Source: Penicillus capitatus
Taxonomy: Eukaryota; Chlorophyta
DNA length: 64,000 nucleotides
NCBI GenBank assembly: GCA_965649825.1
Contig: OZ287711.1
Span: 248,001 to 312,000, forward strand
Reading direction: 5' to 3'
The position numbers and the translations under genes were made by a program. This document shows, piece by piece, positions 53,148-63,394 of the stretch (its first letter is position 1; every line of letters starts with the position of its first letter). The notes beneath the pieces are model-generated. The model was given only the letters and a program-made list of their open reading frames with translations. It was not told where the DNA came from and ran no database searches.

Positions 53148-53940
53148 TCTGTCGTGTACTCGATGAGCGTCTCTGCTGACGATGGATGTTTGTGTTTGCC
53201 TCACCTGTCTGAATAACGCAAAGACGAAGGAGAGCCGCCAGCCACTTTTGTGCTGTTTTTCGAAGGGAGCGTGTCCTGTTCGCGACGCGTGTTTTGCTGC
53301 CAAGAAGATGTCGATGGTCTTCCCAAATGTCTTCCCTAAGTGTATATACATAGCAAGAGGCGTGTGGCCGAGAACAGGAAGACCTTTCAGCTGTTTGCGG
53401 TTTTCATTGCAGCAGAAGAACGTTTTGCATTAGTCTGTTCCCTGTCTTCTGGATGTTGACACCAGTAAATTGCAGCAAACGTAAGCGATGTTTGGGGGAT
53501 AAAGAAAAGAGTTAGAACATGCGCGTCGTTTACGAGAAAGACATGCGTTAAAGAGACGCAATGACTTGTACACAGACAGACCTCAGAGGAATCGTTCAAA
53601 CACACTAAGAGTCAATTGAGAATCCGAGATAACGGCCATGGCATCTGCTGTGTGTTACGAAGCGATCGTGGACCGAGAAGCAGAAAGAGGAGAACAAGTG
53701 CCAATTGCAAATCCGAGTGGCCTGACAGAGAGATGTAGAGATGAACATCCGAGGTGTTCTGAACGATGCTTGCTGTCCTCTCGGATGTTTCGACCACTGA
53801 GTCTAGCAAATCTAAAACGCGTTTGCCTCGCACGTCGTTCGTACGCAATAGAGCCGCATAGCTAACTGTTTGGCTGTCTTCCTTTGCCGTCGTCGTCATC
53901 TTCGGTCTGCTGTGAATCAAAGAACTTGTCAAGTGAGTCA
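53148..53940 (-). pseudogene. Minus-strand membrane/ankyrin-like remnant, copy B
   Basis: Counterpart of 12369-12953. The helix LALVLLFLLLGPRSLRNT (about 53655-53710) is followed by a 2-nt length change that sends the frame to a stop at 53612. The block TPLAMYIHLGKT / IDIFLAAKHAS (about 53270-53360) lies in another frame. It is decayed relative to copy A or was never a complete gene. No function assigned. Confidence 0.3.
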
Positions 53941-54691
53941 GTGGAAAGAGGCTTGTAACGACAAGGAGGCCAGAGACATCGTCGTCCCGCGACTAAAGCA
54001 CGTCCGGTAGACAACTGATACTTACCAAGTTGCGGTCATGTTCACGTCCCTTTGTGGAATCTCGTTGGGAGATGAAGTTTCTAGTGTGTGTGCAATGATG
54101 AAACCAGCTAGGAAATCTCGGAGACGCGAAACAACATCTATCGGCTGTCAGTCGAGGACGCTTCGTGCCGTCAGAAATAAAGTGTCTAGATGTGGCTCGT
54201 TCATGTAAAAGTACATCTATTTGAAAAGCAATGACTTACACAGCCCGTTGTCAAATTGCAAAGCCATGATAAACGCTTTTCGCTCTCAACTGGCATCAAT
54301 ACGTTGCGAGACGATGGTAAGTGGATGAAATCAGAGCACATGTCTTGTAAAGAGTGCACGTTGTCCTATGCATAGACGCGCTTTTCGAATCGGAAAAACT
54401 GCACCTTCTCGATTTCTTACACCAGAGATCATCTTGTAACAAAGATAAGAACAGTACACTGACGTCCCAAGTTAAAAACCTCGTGTACTTCTCTCAGGGA
54501 AAGTCCTTGTGGCGTTCATATACAGCCTCCTTCCTCCCTTCCTCCCTCCGACTTGGTTTGGAGATCATGTTCTCGATAATAGATGAGATCTCGAAGAAGG
54601 TAGATGGGATTTCAGCTCACGCTTCACAGTTGACCTGTGTCCAAAGAGATCCATATGACTAAGATCTATGGTCATACCGTCTGACGTAGTA
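53941..54691. other. No supported gene, spacer matching 13015-13900
   Basis: Only the last part, with the C/T-rich run and AGATGGGATTTCAGCTCACG, is closely similar to copy A. No reading frame supported. Confidence 0.35.
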
Positions 54692-54758
54692 TATGCCAGA
54701 CGAGCGTCGCGCGATCGAACAGGATCTGTTCAGCCGCGCGGCGCTCGTCTGGCGCATA
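54692..54758. repeat. 67-nt inverted-repeat hairpin, copy B
   Basis: Same as at 13909-13975: TATGCCAGACGAGCG against CGCTCGTCTGGCGCATA with the near-palindrome GAACAGGATCTGTTC between. Conserved without visible change. Confidence 0.7.
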
Positions 54759-54875
54759 GAACGCCCGACAAAAATTAGGCTATCCCGTCGAGAACCGAGA
54801 CCGGTCCTCGAGGGAAGCAAGTTGTGAAGAAGTGAAGAAAAATTTGAGAGGCGGTGGCCACCACCATGGAAGATA

Positions 54876-54993
54876 GGCCGAAGCCCGCCCGTCACCGTCC
54901 GCGTCTCTCATCGCAGGCCGAAGCCCGCCCGTCACCGTCCGCGTCTCTCATCGCAGGCCGAAGCCCGCCCGTCACCGTCCGCGAGTCTCCTCT
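54876..54993. repeat. 40-bp minisatellite, three units, copy B
   Basis: Three units with the core AAGCCCGCCCGTCACCGTCC; the first two are identical 40-bp units, while copy A has 42/41-bp units. The arrays have thus been edited independently since duplication. It starts just after GGTGGCCACCACCATGGAAG. Confidence 0.75.
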
Positions 54994-55774
54994 CTGCAAA
55001 AAACATAGAAGAGAACACCTACTTTGTGAAGTGGCGATTCCGTGGCATCTTTCAGCTGTTGCGCTCACGAAGCTGGGTTGGGACTCTGTTTTTACTGACT
55101 TCTCGAATGCCGCCTACGTGCAGAAGAAACTTGGCGTTAGTTCAGAGCCCTCTCTGTCCGGGGAACTTACCTTCAGAATTTGGCGCGAAGGCGCCCCTCG
55201 TCCGTTTTTCTCTCCGGCCACGTTTCCGTCTTCCGCTTCTGCGCGCGAAGCGACCTACGAAGCCAAGACAAGCGCCGAGTGAACAGACACCGGCAGAGAC
55301 GTACCTTTCGGCGAAGTCGGCTGGCGGAGTTCGTCTTCGGGGTTCCAACACCTAAAAACGCGAAGAACTGCGCCGACGGAGACACTGTGTCGGCGTCGCA
55401 ACGACAGTGTATGTGAACTTGCCTTATGAGTTCACCGTCGCTCGTTTTGCATTTGCGCCAGTCGGAGGCTTGAAACGAAGCGCTGTCGCCAAAAAGACGG
55501 GAATGACAACCGCGTTCCGCCTTTTATGGGTTGGAAGTTCACGATGTGACGTGGCCTGACGTCAGATCGAGTCGGAGGAAATGGAGAATGCCGTCGGACA
55601 GGAGGCGCCTCTGTATAGGTTGTCGGCTCAATTTCTCCGAGAAACACAGACCCTACGCCCCAGTGATGACCGTATTGACGAATTCGCCAATCCAAGTCAC
55701 ATCGCGTTGCGCGCACCGCATCTACGCATTCAGGCGGGACTCATTAGACTGCCTGTCACATCATGAACCTTTTC
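54994..55774. other. Conserved duplicated segment with donor-like sites, copy B
   Basis: Matches 14216-14990. A plus-strand frame 55581-55766 (MENAVGQEAPLYRL...) is open here, but the copy A equivalent has a stop after 19 codons, so I do not call it a gene. Confidence 0.3.
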
Positions 55775-56133
55775 ATGGCCACACCGACTGTGCAAAAAAG
55801 TCACGCTCTGTCCGATGCTGCCTACCAAAGGAGAATCTGCACACTTCGTGTGGAAGGTGAGATGTGTTCTGAGCGAAAAGACGTGGATACCTCCGGTTTT
55901 CGTCCCCCAGTTGACTGTGGCGTCCAACAGGGGAGTTCGCGTTGCAGGCGATCGAGTCCATCGATGCGCATGTTTGGATTACTTTCACTTCTTTTCTGGG
56001 AATTCGGCATACTCGCCTTAAGCTCGTTCTCTGCCCGACGGACACTAGCATTCGCATGTTTGCCATTGAAAACGGGACTCTGTACATCGTCTGTCTTCTC
56101 TGTTCTTATCAATTCTATTTTCGGCACCGCTAA
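55775..56133 (+). CDS. Small hypothetical protein, copy B (2 exons)
   Basis: Exons 55775-55856 and 55931-56133 (74-nt intron) give 94 residues, same splice sites as 14991-15322. Exon 2 encodes FALQAIESIDAHVWITF and IRMFAIENGTLYIVCLLC and ends SYQFYFRHR, nine residues beyond the copy A stop. Most differences from copy A keep the frame. A 3-nt insertion (one Ser in TFTSFLG) leaves the phase intact, as expected for a coding sequence. Family unknown. It precedes the NACHT gene by about 1.1 kb on the same strand, as in copy A. Confidence 0.45.
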
Positions 56134-57191
56134 CGTTGCAGACGAACAGCGATATGACGGGAGAGTGCGTGAAATCTGCTCGAGCTGACGTCGTTCGAGT
56201 TCGAGACTCGCCGCCAGTGCTCGTGCCTGTGTGTATATACGCTATTTAAAACACACTGCAGATGGAGTCTACTCGGTAGCGAGGTGAGAGTGGATCAGGT
56301 CAGTTGGATGACCGATCCCCCTACGCCACATGTTGCTCATATAGCGAGGCCTGACAAGGGTATCGCATTCTACCGAGAGGGACTGGGACTCTAACTGGGG
56401 GACTCGCGGCCATTATCGACTTCACTGCGAAGGATCTACAAAAAACACTAAGCAGACTTCTATAACGGCGGAGAGATCACGGTGAACAGACAATCCGGTT
56501 CAATATCTGGCAGAAGATATAGTGCCCCGAATCTCCGTGCCAAAGAATGCGTCAACGGTTACTGAAGGCAGCAGCTGCAAGCCCCGAATGGACGGACACA
56601 TGTTTGCTCGGTACAAGGACGCCGAGGATGCGTAGCGTTTGGCGTTTCGTTCGATGAGCGCCGCCACTGGTTTCTGATGACGTGATTTGTAGAGATGGAC
56701 TCAAAGAAGTTTCCAGTCCTACTGAGTACTCGCGTTTCGCGACAGGATTGCGGCGTCCATGCCCTAACTGACCTTCCTTCGAGGCGTCTCGGCAGACGGA
56801 TCTGTTACGCGATTGATTTATCGTCGCGTTCTCACCGATTGTTTTTCCGTACGCGGTGTGACTTTTCGCAATCTACGATGGCCTCCCTAAGAACGTTTGC
56901 TGTTGTGTTGGAAACGATGTGCCAGACGCTCGTTCTGTACTGGAGAGCATGCACGCCACTAGCGCAGCCATATGACAGCCAGAGAAAGTTAACAGTACTC
57001 TGTGCGCTGTGCTTTGATTCGCAGCACTTATCTAGATTGGACGTTTGATGTTCCAATTTCATTCGACACGATAAGTACAATCTTCATCTACCGTATGCTG
57101 CAAACCACCATCATCCAAGCGTCACACATAAAGTCGGCTGCTTTCCTTTCGAACAGAGCGAGAGCTCTCTCGTGCTGTGTAGATTTCAGGC
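56134..57191. other. Upstream region of NACHT gene B, no supported gene
   Basis: Collinear with 15323-16402. The stretch 56340-56454 is essentially identical to copy A. TGTAGATTTCAG before the start codon may be a splice acceptor of a 5' UTR intron. Confidence 0.35.
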
Positions 57192-60100
57192 ATGTTTTCC
57201 AAAGAGATACAAGATGGGCCCGGCGACACTACGGCGGGTGGCCATCAAAACGGCAGCGGCCCCGAAGCACGACCAGCAGGACAAAGCGATAATGTTTCAG
57301 ACGAGAAGAAACTGAGGGCTCTCATTAGAGAGAAGAGCATCGACTCAACGACATCTCTGGTCCGAGCTTATAACGGCTCGGCGACTGGAGAGACGGAACA
57401 GCTCCTTCACAAATTTCTCTGCATTTACAGCGCGAAGAAAGAGCAGTACATCAATCCCAACACCGTCATGGAGTACGCGGAGCTCTGCAAGATAACGCCA
57501 AGGACGGACGACGACAGAGAGCTCCTCCACGAGTTGGTCTCGGCTCTCGCTGGTCGGATTCCCGACGGAGAATTTGCCGTCGAAAGCGTCGCGGAGGCGC
57601 TGTACAGGTCGTTGCTCTGGACACCTCCAGCAATTATCCAGGAAGACCTGACCGGACTCACAGCAATGGCGGACAAGCTCACGGCCAGCCTACATCCGAC
57701 GCCACGGCTGACGGAGGCTAACTTCCCTTCACATGAGGCCACATTCATGGCACTGCACGAAGTCTTCGTCCTCATGCAGAGGACAGCGCGCGAGAAGGTG
57801 ACGGCGGAGGAGAAGAAGAGGTTCCAGTCGAGCCTCAGGGCGAAGCGTTCGTCGATGGGCGACTCATGCAAGCGCTATCCCGTCCAGTACTACTTTAGAC
57901 TCATCGAACAGAGCATCCAGCGACTAGAGCTCGATGCTGAGCCTTCTCCGATTCTCAAGGCCATCCATTGCTTGTACATCATCACCTGCGGGTTCCTGCA
58001 CATCTCCCACGCAGTGAAGCAAATAGCAAAACTCGATATCGATCCCTCTCAGCTGAAAGCGCTGCCTGGCAATCTGAAAGAATTAGTTGCCGACATAGAC
58101 GTTGCCGAGAGTCAATGGTACGATCTGCTTCAGGCTCTCAGCGTTGCGGGCAGGGAATGCGTCCGTGATCACCAGAAGCTTGAGATCTTCGAGAACAGCT
58201 ACAAGACCGTGGAAGAATCTATTTTGAAGATGCGACGACGTAATGAAGACGGCAAGGCTCTGCTGTTTGGGCTCATGCAAGAGCTCCGTCACCTCGCGTT
58301 AGTTCAAGGCTCTTCAGAAGTTCGCACATCAGGATCATCGAAGCTCTTTGCTCTGGCGGAGACCGTTTCCAATAGCGTTTGGGTCAAAGACAAAGACATT
58401 GTGGAAGCGTTGCTCCGCTGTCTTCACGCCGTCCGTTCCAGAGGCAACGATGCTGAGGCAGCGTTGAGATCCTCGCAGCGACTGATCGACTCCGTCAAGT
58501 CGAAGGCAGTCAGTAAAGCCGTGCGAGAATGGACGGGCGACAAGTCGCTCGAAGAGAAGCTCGGGGAAGCAGTACATTCGCCACCGGAGCCGAATGGGCA
58601 GCTTTTCCATGCAATGGGTCAAGAGATCGACCTCGTTCCATTGGAAGAGGTAAGCAGCAACATTGAATATCTCAGAATCCTGTACCGAAGCAAAAGATTT
58701 GCGACGGTAAGGCTGCACTCTCAACTGTTCCTAGACACTGAGGGCCTTGTGTCGAAGGTGTCTTCTCTGTTCGACGAAGACGTGTGCGAGCACGTAAACT
58801 CCATGAAGCGTCACATCGTTATCTGCCAGACTGTCGAGGAAAACCATAGTGTCGTGTCAGAGCAAAGAGACTCTCAGCAAAGAGAAGACGGCCCTCCAGC
58901 TGAAGGCATTGTCAAGATGCCGATCGCGTTGGAGGACCTTTTCAAACCAAAACCTCCGAAGAAGGACGCGCCATTGCAGGATATTCGACAGATCTTGTTT
59001 CACGGGAAGCCAGGCTCGGGGAAGACGTGCGTCGGCAAGGCAGTCGCACACATGTGGGCGACAGGTCAGGCCTGGCCCGAGGTCGGCGCCGTTTACGTCC
59101 TACCCGCAAGAGAGCTCAATGACCTAGGACTCAACAGGGACGAAGATAGATCGCTCGTCGTGTCGATCGTCAAGCATTGTTTCACCGTCGAGCGTGTGTC
59201 CGACCGAGGACTGCGCGCTCAAGTGGACGACCAGCTGGACCTCGACACGACGTTGCTCGTCATCGACGGGTTGGACGAAGCAAACAAGACGGCCAACGAG
59301 ATGTTGACGTCGGCGAGGCGTAGGCGATGCAGAGTCCTGTGGCTAACGCGTCCATACAATCTCAGGTCGATGCGTGAATTCGCAGACATCGAAGTGGAGT
59401 GCCTGGGATTCAGCGACGAACAAGTCGAGACGTATGTGGAGAAAGAGGTGCCGTTGGACAGCGGACGAGAGCTATTCGACGTCCTAAAGTCGAATGCCTC
59501 GTTGTGGGAAGTTGCCCACGTCCCAGTGATGGCCCACATCCTCAGCTTCCTGTGGAAAGAGGGAGTTGTGAACTTCGGCGGAGGCCGTCGATTGTGTCCC
59601 GCTTCGATGTACGCCGACATGGTCAACTACATTTGGCGTCGTTTCTTGAAGAAGGCGGGAGAGGAGAAGGCCACGCGCAAAGAGGTCTTTGCAACGCTGG
59701 AAGCAATTGCATTCGACGCTCTGCGCGAAGACCGCATCCTCATCAGCATGAGCTTCGTGGAGCGTCGTGAGGCTTCCTTGAATGTCAAGGAGGTGCTGAG
59801 GCACAGTGGATTCCTACTGTTCAAGGCAGAAGGGCTCGACTACCAGTTTCCGCATCTGACCTTCCAGGAATACTTTGCAGCGAGGTGGCTCGCGCACAGC
59901 CTGAATAAGGCGACCGAATCAGACGAGCACAGGAAGGCGCTGGACTTCTTGCGAGAGGAGAAGTATTTGGATAGACACAGGACGACGCTGATGTTCCTGG
60001 CCCAGCAGCTGGCGGTACAGCAGGGAGTCGCCGGATTGCCAGAACTGCTGTCAAGCCTCGACGAGGAACCGATTGAAGTTGTCGGTCTGCAACATCTGCT

Positions 60101-62129
60101 CCTGAAACTTCGCGTTGCGGAATCGTGGCTGACGGCGCTGGACGATTCGAACATAGACGCCTTCTGTCACTGCGACGCCGTTGTTCAACTCATTGACGTC
60201 TCGATATCCGTACCTAGACTTCCAGACAAATTGCTGGTGCGCCGTGAGTTCGGTGATCTTTTTCGACACGTGATTCTGCAATGCCCCACTTTGTTCGCCA
60301 CTGTTCCCAAGATTCTCGATCATCTGACAAAGGAAACGATAGTCAGATACACAGTGCAATACGGTGTGTTCAGAGAAGTTGTTAGAGCCGCGAAACATTC
60401 CCCCGGACACTTGAAGATATTGGTCGAAGAAGCCCGGCGTAACATACTGAGCGCTGTTAAGCTGGATCGCTATATTGGAATGGACATGCTGAGAGAACTA
60501 CTGGACTGTGCACCTCAGCTGTCTGCAGATCTTTTGTCGCTGTGCGAGATGGTGCTTCTGAACAAGATTTTCAGTGGTCCGGGAACGTCATTGCAAGCCG
60601 TGATCAGTGTCTTGACAGATACGAAGAATATTCCGTCCGGGCTGTTGTCTCTGCTTGAAAGAACGAGCGCAAATCCGAATAAGTCTGCCAGGAAGGCTGT
60701 CATGGAAGCGATCGGGAGCTTTGCGTCTGCGGCCTCCGAACATTACAGTCGTATTCTGTCGCTCATAAAGAGAGCTTGCGAGGACGAAGATGTGGATGTC
60801 TGCCAGGAGGCACTGAGAGTCATCAGGCATTTCGTTTCAGAACAGGAATTCCTACTTGCTGACCTCATTCCGGTGGTAGAGCGCCTTACCCGTGATGAAA
60901 ACGAAGAGATTCGACGAGAAGCAATCAAGACGGTCGAGTGCATGGGCAGAAAATCGTCACAGGTCTGGTCGCTGCTTCCACCTCTGTGCCACTCGATGTG
61001 CTCGGCCGAGAAAGCAAGTGTGCGACGAGATGCGGTTGAGATGGCTGGACGTCTGGCAGCGTACATACCGCCACTCCGAGGCGATCTAGTACCCTTGATA
61101 GAGGCAGGCTGCGCGGACGAATGCGCTGTCGTCCGGGCAGCAGGAATGTGGGCAATCAAGCTCCTTGCCGCCAGATCCTCAGAGAATTCAGACCACTTGT
61201 TACGCACAGCTGCAGCGGGGTATGTGGATGAGAACGCCTCCGTCCGTCGAGCAGCGATGGAAGCCATCAGCCGTCTCGTTTCGGCTTCGCACCTTTCAGA
61301 AGATATCCTGTCGCTGGTCCAGAGAGGGTGCCTGGATGGGGATGTCCATGTGCGTCTGTGGGCGGTTGATGCACTGGGCCGACTCTCTTCCGCTGCGCCT
61401 CACCTTTCAGAAGGCATCCTCGTGTTGCTGCGCGAGAGTTGCTCCGATGAAAACGTCCACGTGAGGCAGTGGTCGATGGAAGCCATCGGGAATCTGGCTT
61501 CAGCCGTACCAGATCTCGCTGTCGACATCTTGCCGTTGTTGCGAGTCGGTTGCTCGGACGGTGAGGAGCACGTGCGCTTGTGGGCCTTAAAGGCAATCAG
61601 CCAATTGGCAGCAGCTGCACCACATCTTTCGGAGAGTCTTTTGCCGCCGCTGAGAAACGTCAACGCAGGCGAAGACGCACACATGATGAAGAGAGCGGAC
61701 GAGGCGATGAGGGCCATTTCATCAGCGACGTCTCTGCGTCTCTTTCCCCGTCTTCTCGGCGCATCCGAAACCGAACGTGCGACAGACAGACCGATGGGAT
61801 CAGGAGCAGGGGCCAGTAACAAAACCGCGTTGGCTTTTGAAGATGTTCTGAGAGAAGCTATTGAGACAATGTGGCCGACCAAGTCACATCAATTTGCATC
61901 TTGGTTTCTGTACGAAGCTGTCACCGTGGAGAAGACAAAGAAAAGCGGATACGGTAGAGTCGTACTGCATTCGACAGATAAAAGAGTCGTTGGCGAGTAT
62001 CCTATGGAGCACCTGAAGCAATTCCTGTCTGCTGTCGCCGAGACTCTCGACATATTTTATGATGGACTGTCGATTCCATTACGTAAAATCACGACGAAGA
62101 AGTGCGAGAAGGACAGACAGATCCAATAA
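57192..62129 (+). CDS. NACHT-HEAT STAND NTPase, intact copy B
   Basis: Uninterrupted 1645-residue frame from the ATG at 57192. Residues 1-560 form an N-terminal helical region I do not recognise. The NACHT domain follows: P-loop GKPGSGKT (about 604), Walker B LLVIDGLDEAN (about 688), sensor-like VLWLTRPYNL, winged-helix-like VAHVPVMAHILSFLWKEG and FPHLTFQEYFAARW (about 885). Residues about 1130-1520 contain roughly nine HEAT-type repeats of 37-39 residues (VRRDAVEMAGRLA, VRRAAMEAISRLV, VRLWAVDALGRLS, VRQWSMEAIGNLA). A short C-terminal domain (SWFLYEAVTVEKTKKSGYG) ends the protein. STAND NTPases are ATP-driven signalling switches, often in innate immunity; HEAT repeats would be the sensor. No signal peptide or membrane helix. 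Function is inferred from architecture only. Confidence 0.9.
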   Translation: MFSKEIQDGPGDTTAGGHQNGSGPEARPAGQSDNVSDEKKLRALIREKSIDSTTSLVRAYNGSATGETEQLLHKFLCIYSAKKEQYINPNTVMEYAELCKITPRTDDDRELLHELVSALAGRIPDGEFAVESVAEALYRSLLWTPPAIIQEDLTGLTAMADKLTASLHPTPRLTEANFPSHEATFMALHEVFVLMQRTAREKVTAEEKKRFQSSLRAKRSSMGDSCKRYPVQYYFRLIEQSIQRLELDAEPSPILKAIHCLYIITCGFLHISHAVKQIAKLDIDPSQLKALPGNLKELVADIDVAESQWYDLLQALSVAGRECVRDHQKLEIFENSYKTVEESILKMRRRNEDGKALLFGLMQELRHLALVQGSSEVRTSGSSKLFALAETVSNSVWVKDKDIVEALLRCLHAVRSRGNDAEAALRSSQRLIDSVKSKAVSKAVREWTGDKSLEEKLGEAVHSPPEPNGQLFHAMGQEIDLVPLEEVSSNIEYLRILYRSKRFATVRLHSQLFLDTEGLVSKVSSLFDEDVCEHVNSMKRHIVICQTVEENHSVVSEQRDSQQREDGPPAEGIVKMPIALEDLFKPKPPKKDAPLQDIRQILFHGKPGSGKTCVGKAVAHMWATGQAWPEVGAVYVLPARELNDLGLNRDEDRSLVVSIVKHCFTVERVSDRGLRAQVDDQLDLDTTLLVIDGLDEANKTANEMLTSARRRRCRVLWLTRPYNLRSMREFADIEVECLGFSDEQVETYVEKEVPLDSGRELFDVLKSNASLWEVAHVPVMAHILSFLWKEGVVNFGGGRRLCPASMYADMVNYIWRRFLKKAGEEKATRKEVFATLEAIAFDALREDRILISMSFVERREASLNVKEVLRHSGFLLFKAEGLDYQFPHLTFQEYFAARWLAHSLNKATESDEHRKALDFLREEKYLDRHRTTLMFLAQQLAVQQGVAGLPELLSSLDEEPIEVVGLQHLLLKLRVAESWLTALDDSNIDAFCHCDAVVQLIDVSISVPRLPDKLLVRREFGDLFRHVILQCPTLFATVPKILDHLTKETIVRYTVQYGVFREVVRAAKHSPGHLKILVEEARRNILSAVKLDRYIGMDMLRELLDCAPQLSADLLSLCEMVLLNKIFSGPGTSLQAVISVLTDTKNIPSGLLSLLERTSANPNKSARKAVMEAIGSFASAASEHYSRILSLIKRACEDEDVDVCQEALRVIRHFVSEQEFLLADLIPVVERLTRDENEEIRREAIKTVECMGRKSSQVWSLLPPLCHSMCSAEKASVRRDAVEMAGRLAAYIPPLRGDLVPLIEAGCADECAVVRAAGMWAIKLLAARSSENSDHLLRTAAAGYVDENASVRRAAMEAISRLVSASHLSEDILSLVQRGCLDGDVHVRLWAVDALGRLSSAAPHLSEGILVLLRESCSDENVHVRQWSMEAIGNLASAVPDLAVDILPLLRVGCSDGEEHVRLWALKAISQLAAAAPHLSESLLPPLRNVNAGEDAHMMKRADEAMRAISSATSLRLFPRLLGASETERATDRPMGSGAGASNKTALAFEDVLREAIETMWPTKSHQFASWFLYEAVTVEKTKKSGYGRVVLHSTDKRVVGEYPMEHLKQFLSAVAETLDIFYDGLSIPLRKITTKKCEKDRQIQ

Positions 62130-63394
62130 CTGCAAACCGTCCGTCGACTCCACTTCATTCCTTACGCACACGCGAGACAGGACCCGTCCATATCAGAGCC
62201 TTTTTTTCTGATCTTTCCTGCTTTCAGATTTCGTCCAGTTAGTTTATAAACTTGTGAAAGAAGCAAAACAGAACGCCGACCTCTTCCATATTGGAGAGTT
62301 TTCGAGGACGAAACCAACTTCACATTTAATTCAGCACTTAAGTCCTTGAAAGGATTTCTCATGAATAGATTGTTTCTTGCCTTTGCCGTCTGTGTCTGAG
62401 TGGAATGCACATGTCGAAGAAGTTCTTTCCTTTACTCGACAGAAAAAGATGAAAGGAAAGACAGCGTTCACAAAGACGCTTGGAACGATTGTGTAAAATG
62501 TTCGTTTCGGTTGAAAGCGGCGAAGTCCTACCGTGGCCCTGACTGGAAACGACGCTAGATACGTTATCTCTCTCTGATCCGGGGCAGTTTGTTTTACTGT
62601 GCCGTTTTTGGTAATTTCTATGAACTAAGCTTGAAAAACTGCGTGGACGTTGCGTTGACAGCATTCCTCTATTTTGCGGAAGAGTTCTTCGTAAGCGGCT
62701 ATCCATAACGGGTTGCGATCATGATTCGCTCACGTCAGCTTTGAATCTTCGGACTCTGAACGAAGATGAGCACGTAAGCACTCTCCTTAATTATCGGCGA
62801 GAAATTAATCCCACCGCAGTCGCAGGGGTCGAAACAGGACTATGCATTTCCACGTCTTTGATGCTACGGCATTTGCTTCGCACTGCTCGGTCGGTGTTAC
62901 ATAAATGAGGCGTTAGCAAGTGGTTTGTGCACGATCTCTTCTCGTTTCAGTCAGAAGCCATCCAGTCTCGCTGCACAGCGCCATTTCAAATAGGTTTTCT
63001 GCAAACATCGCTCCTTCTGGACACAAACGAAGTTTGTTCATGAATGGAGGGTTCTCCGTTACTGCTGGCGGAACATCTCGAAACGCACAGAACCGCACGC
63101 CCGCCCTTCGTTTTTTTTTCAGTGCGTTGCCTGAGGTCTCGAGAAGCGCTGCACATCATAGTCACCGGCAATGAACGCGACAGTCGAGACGCGTCCAGAT
63201 GTCAGAATCGTGTGATACGATATCTCTCTCAACCTCGTATCGTTGACCTCCAAGTCGTATCAGACACTTTGGCAAATCTTTTCTCGGATGACCTTTACCT
63301 GGTATCTGTTACTAAGTCGCTCCTCACTTCCGCTTTTTTGCTTCCTACGCGCAATACTGTTTCGCGTTGACAAGGACGTTCGCGTTTGCACCGA
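62130..63394. other. Intergenic between NACHT B and P-loop gene B-3
   Basis: No supported gene. Collinear with 21336-22605, including TTTCAGATTTCGTCCAGTTAG and CTCTCAACCTCGTATCGTTG. Confidence 0.4.
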
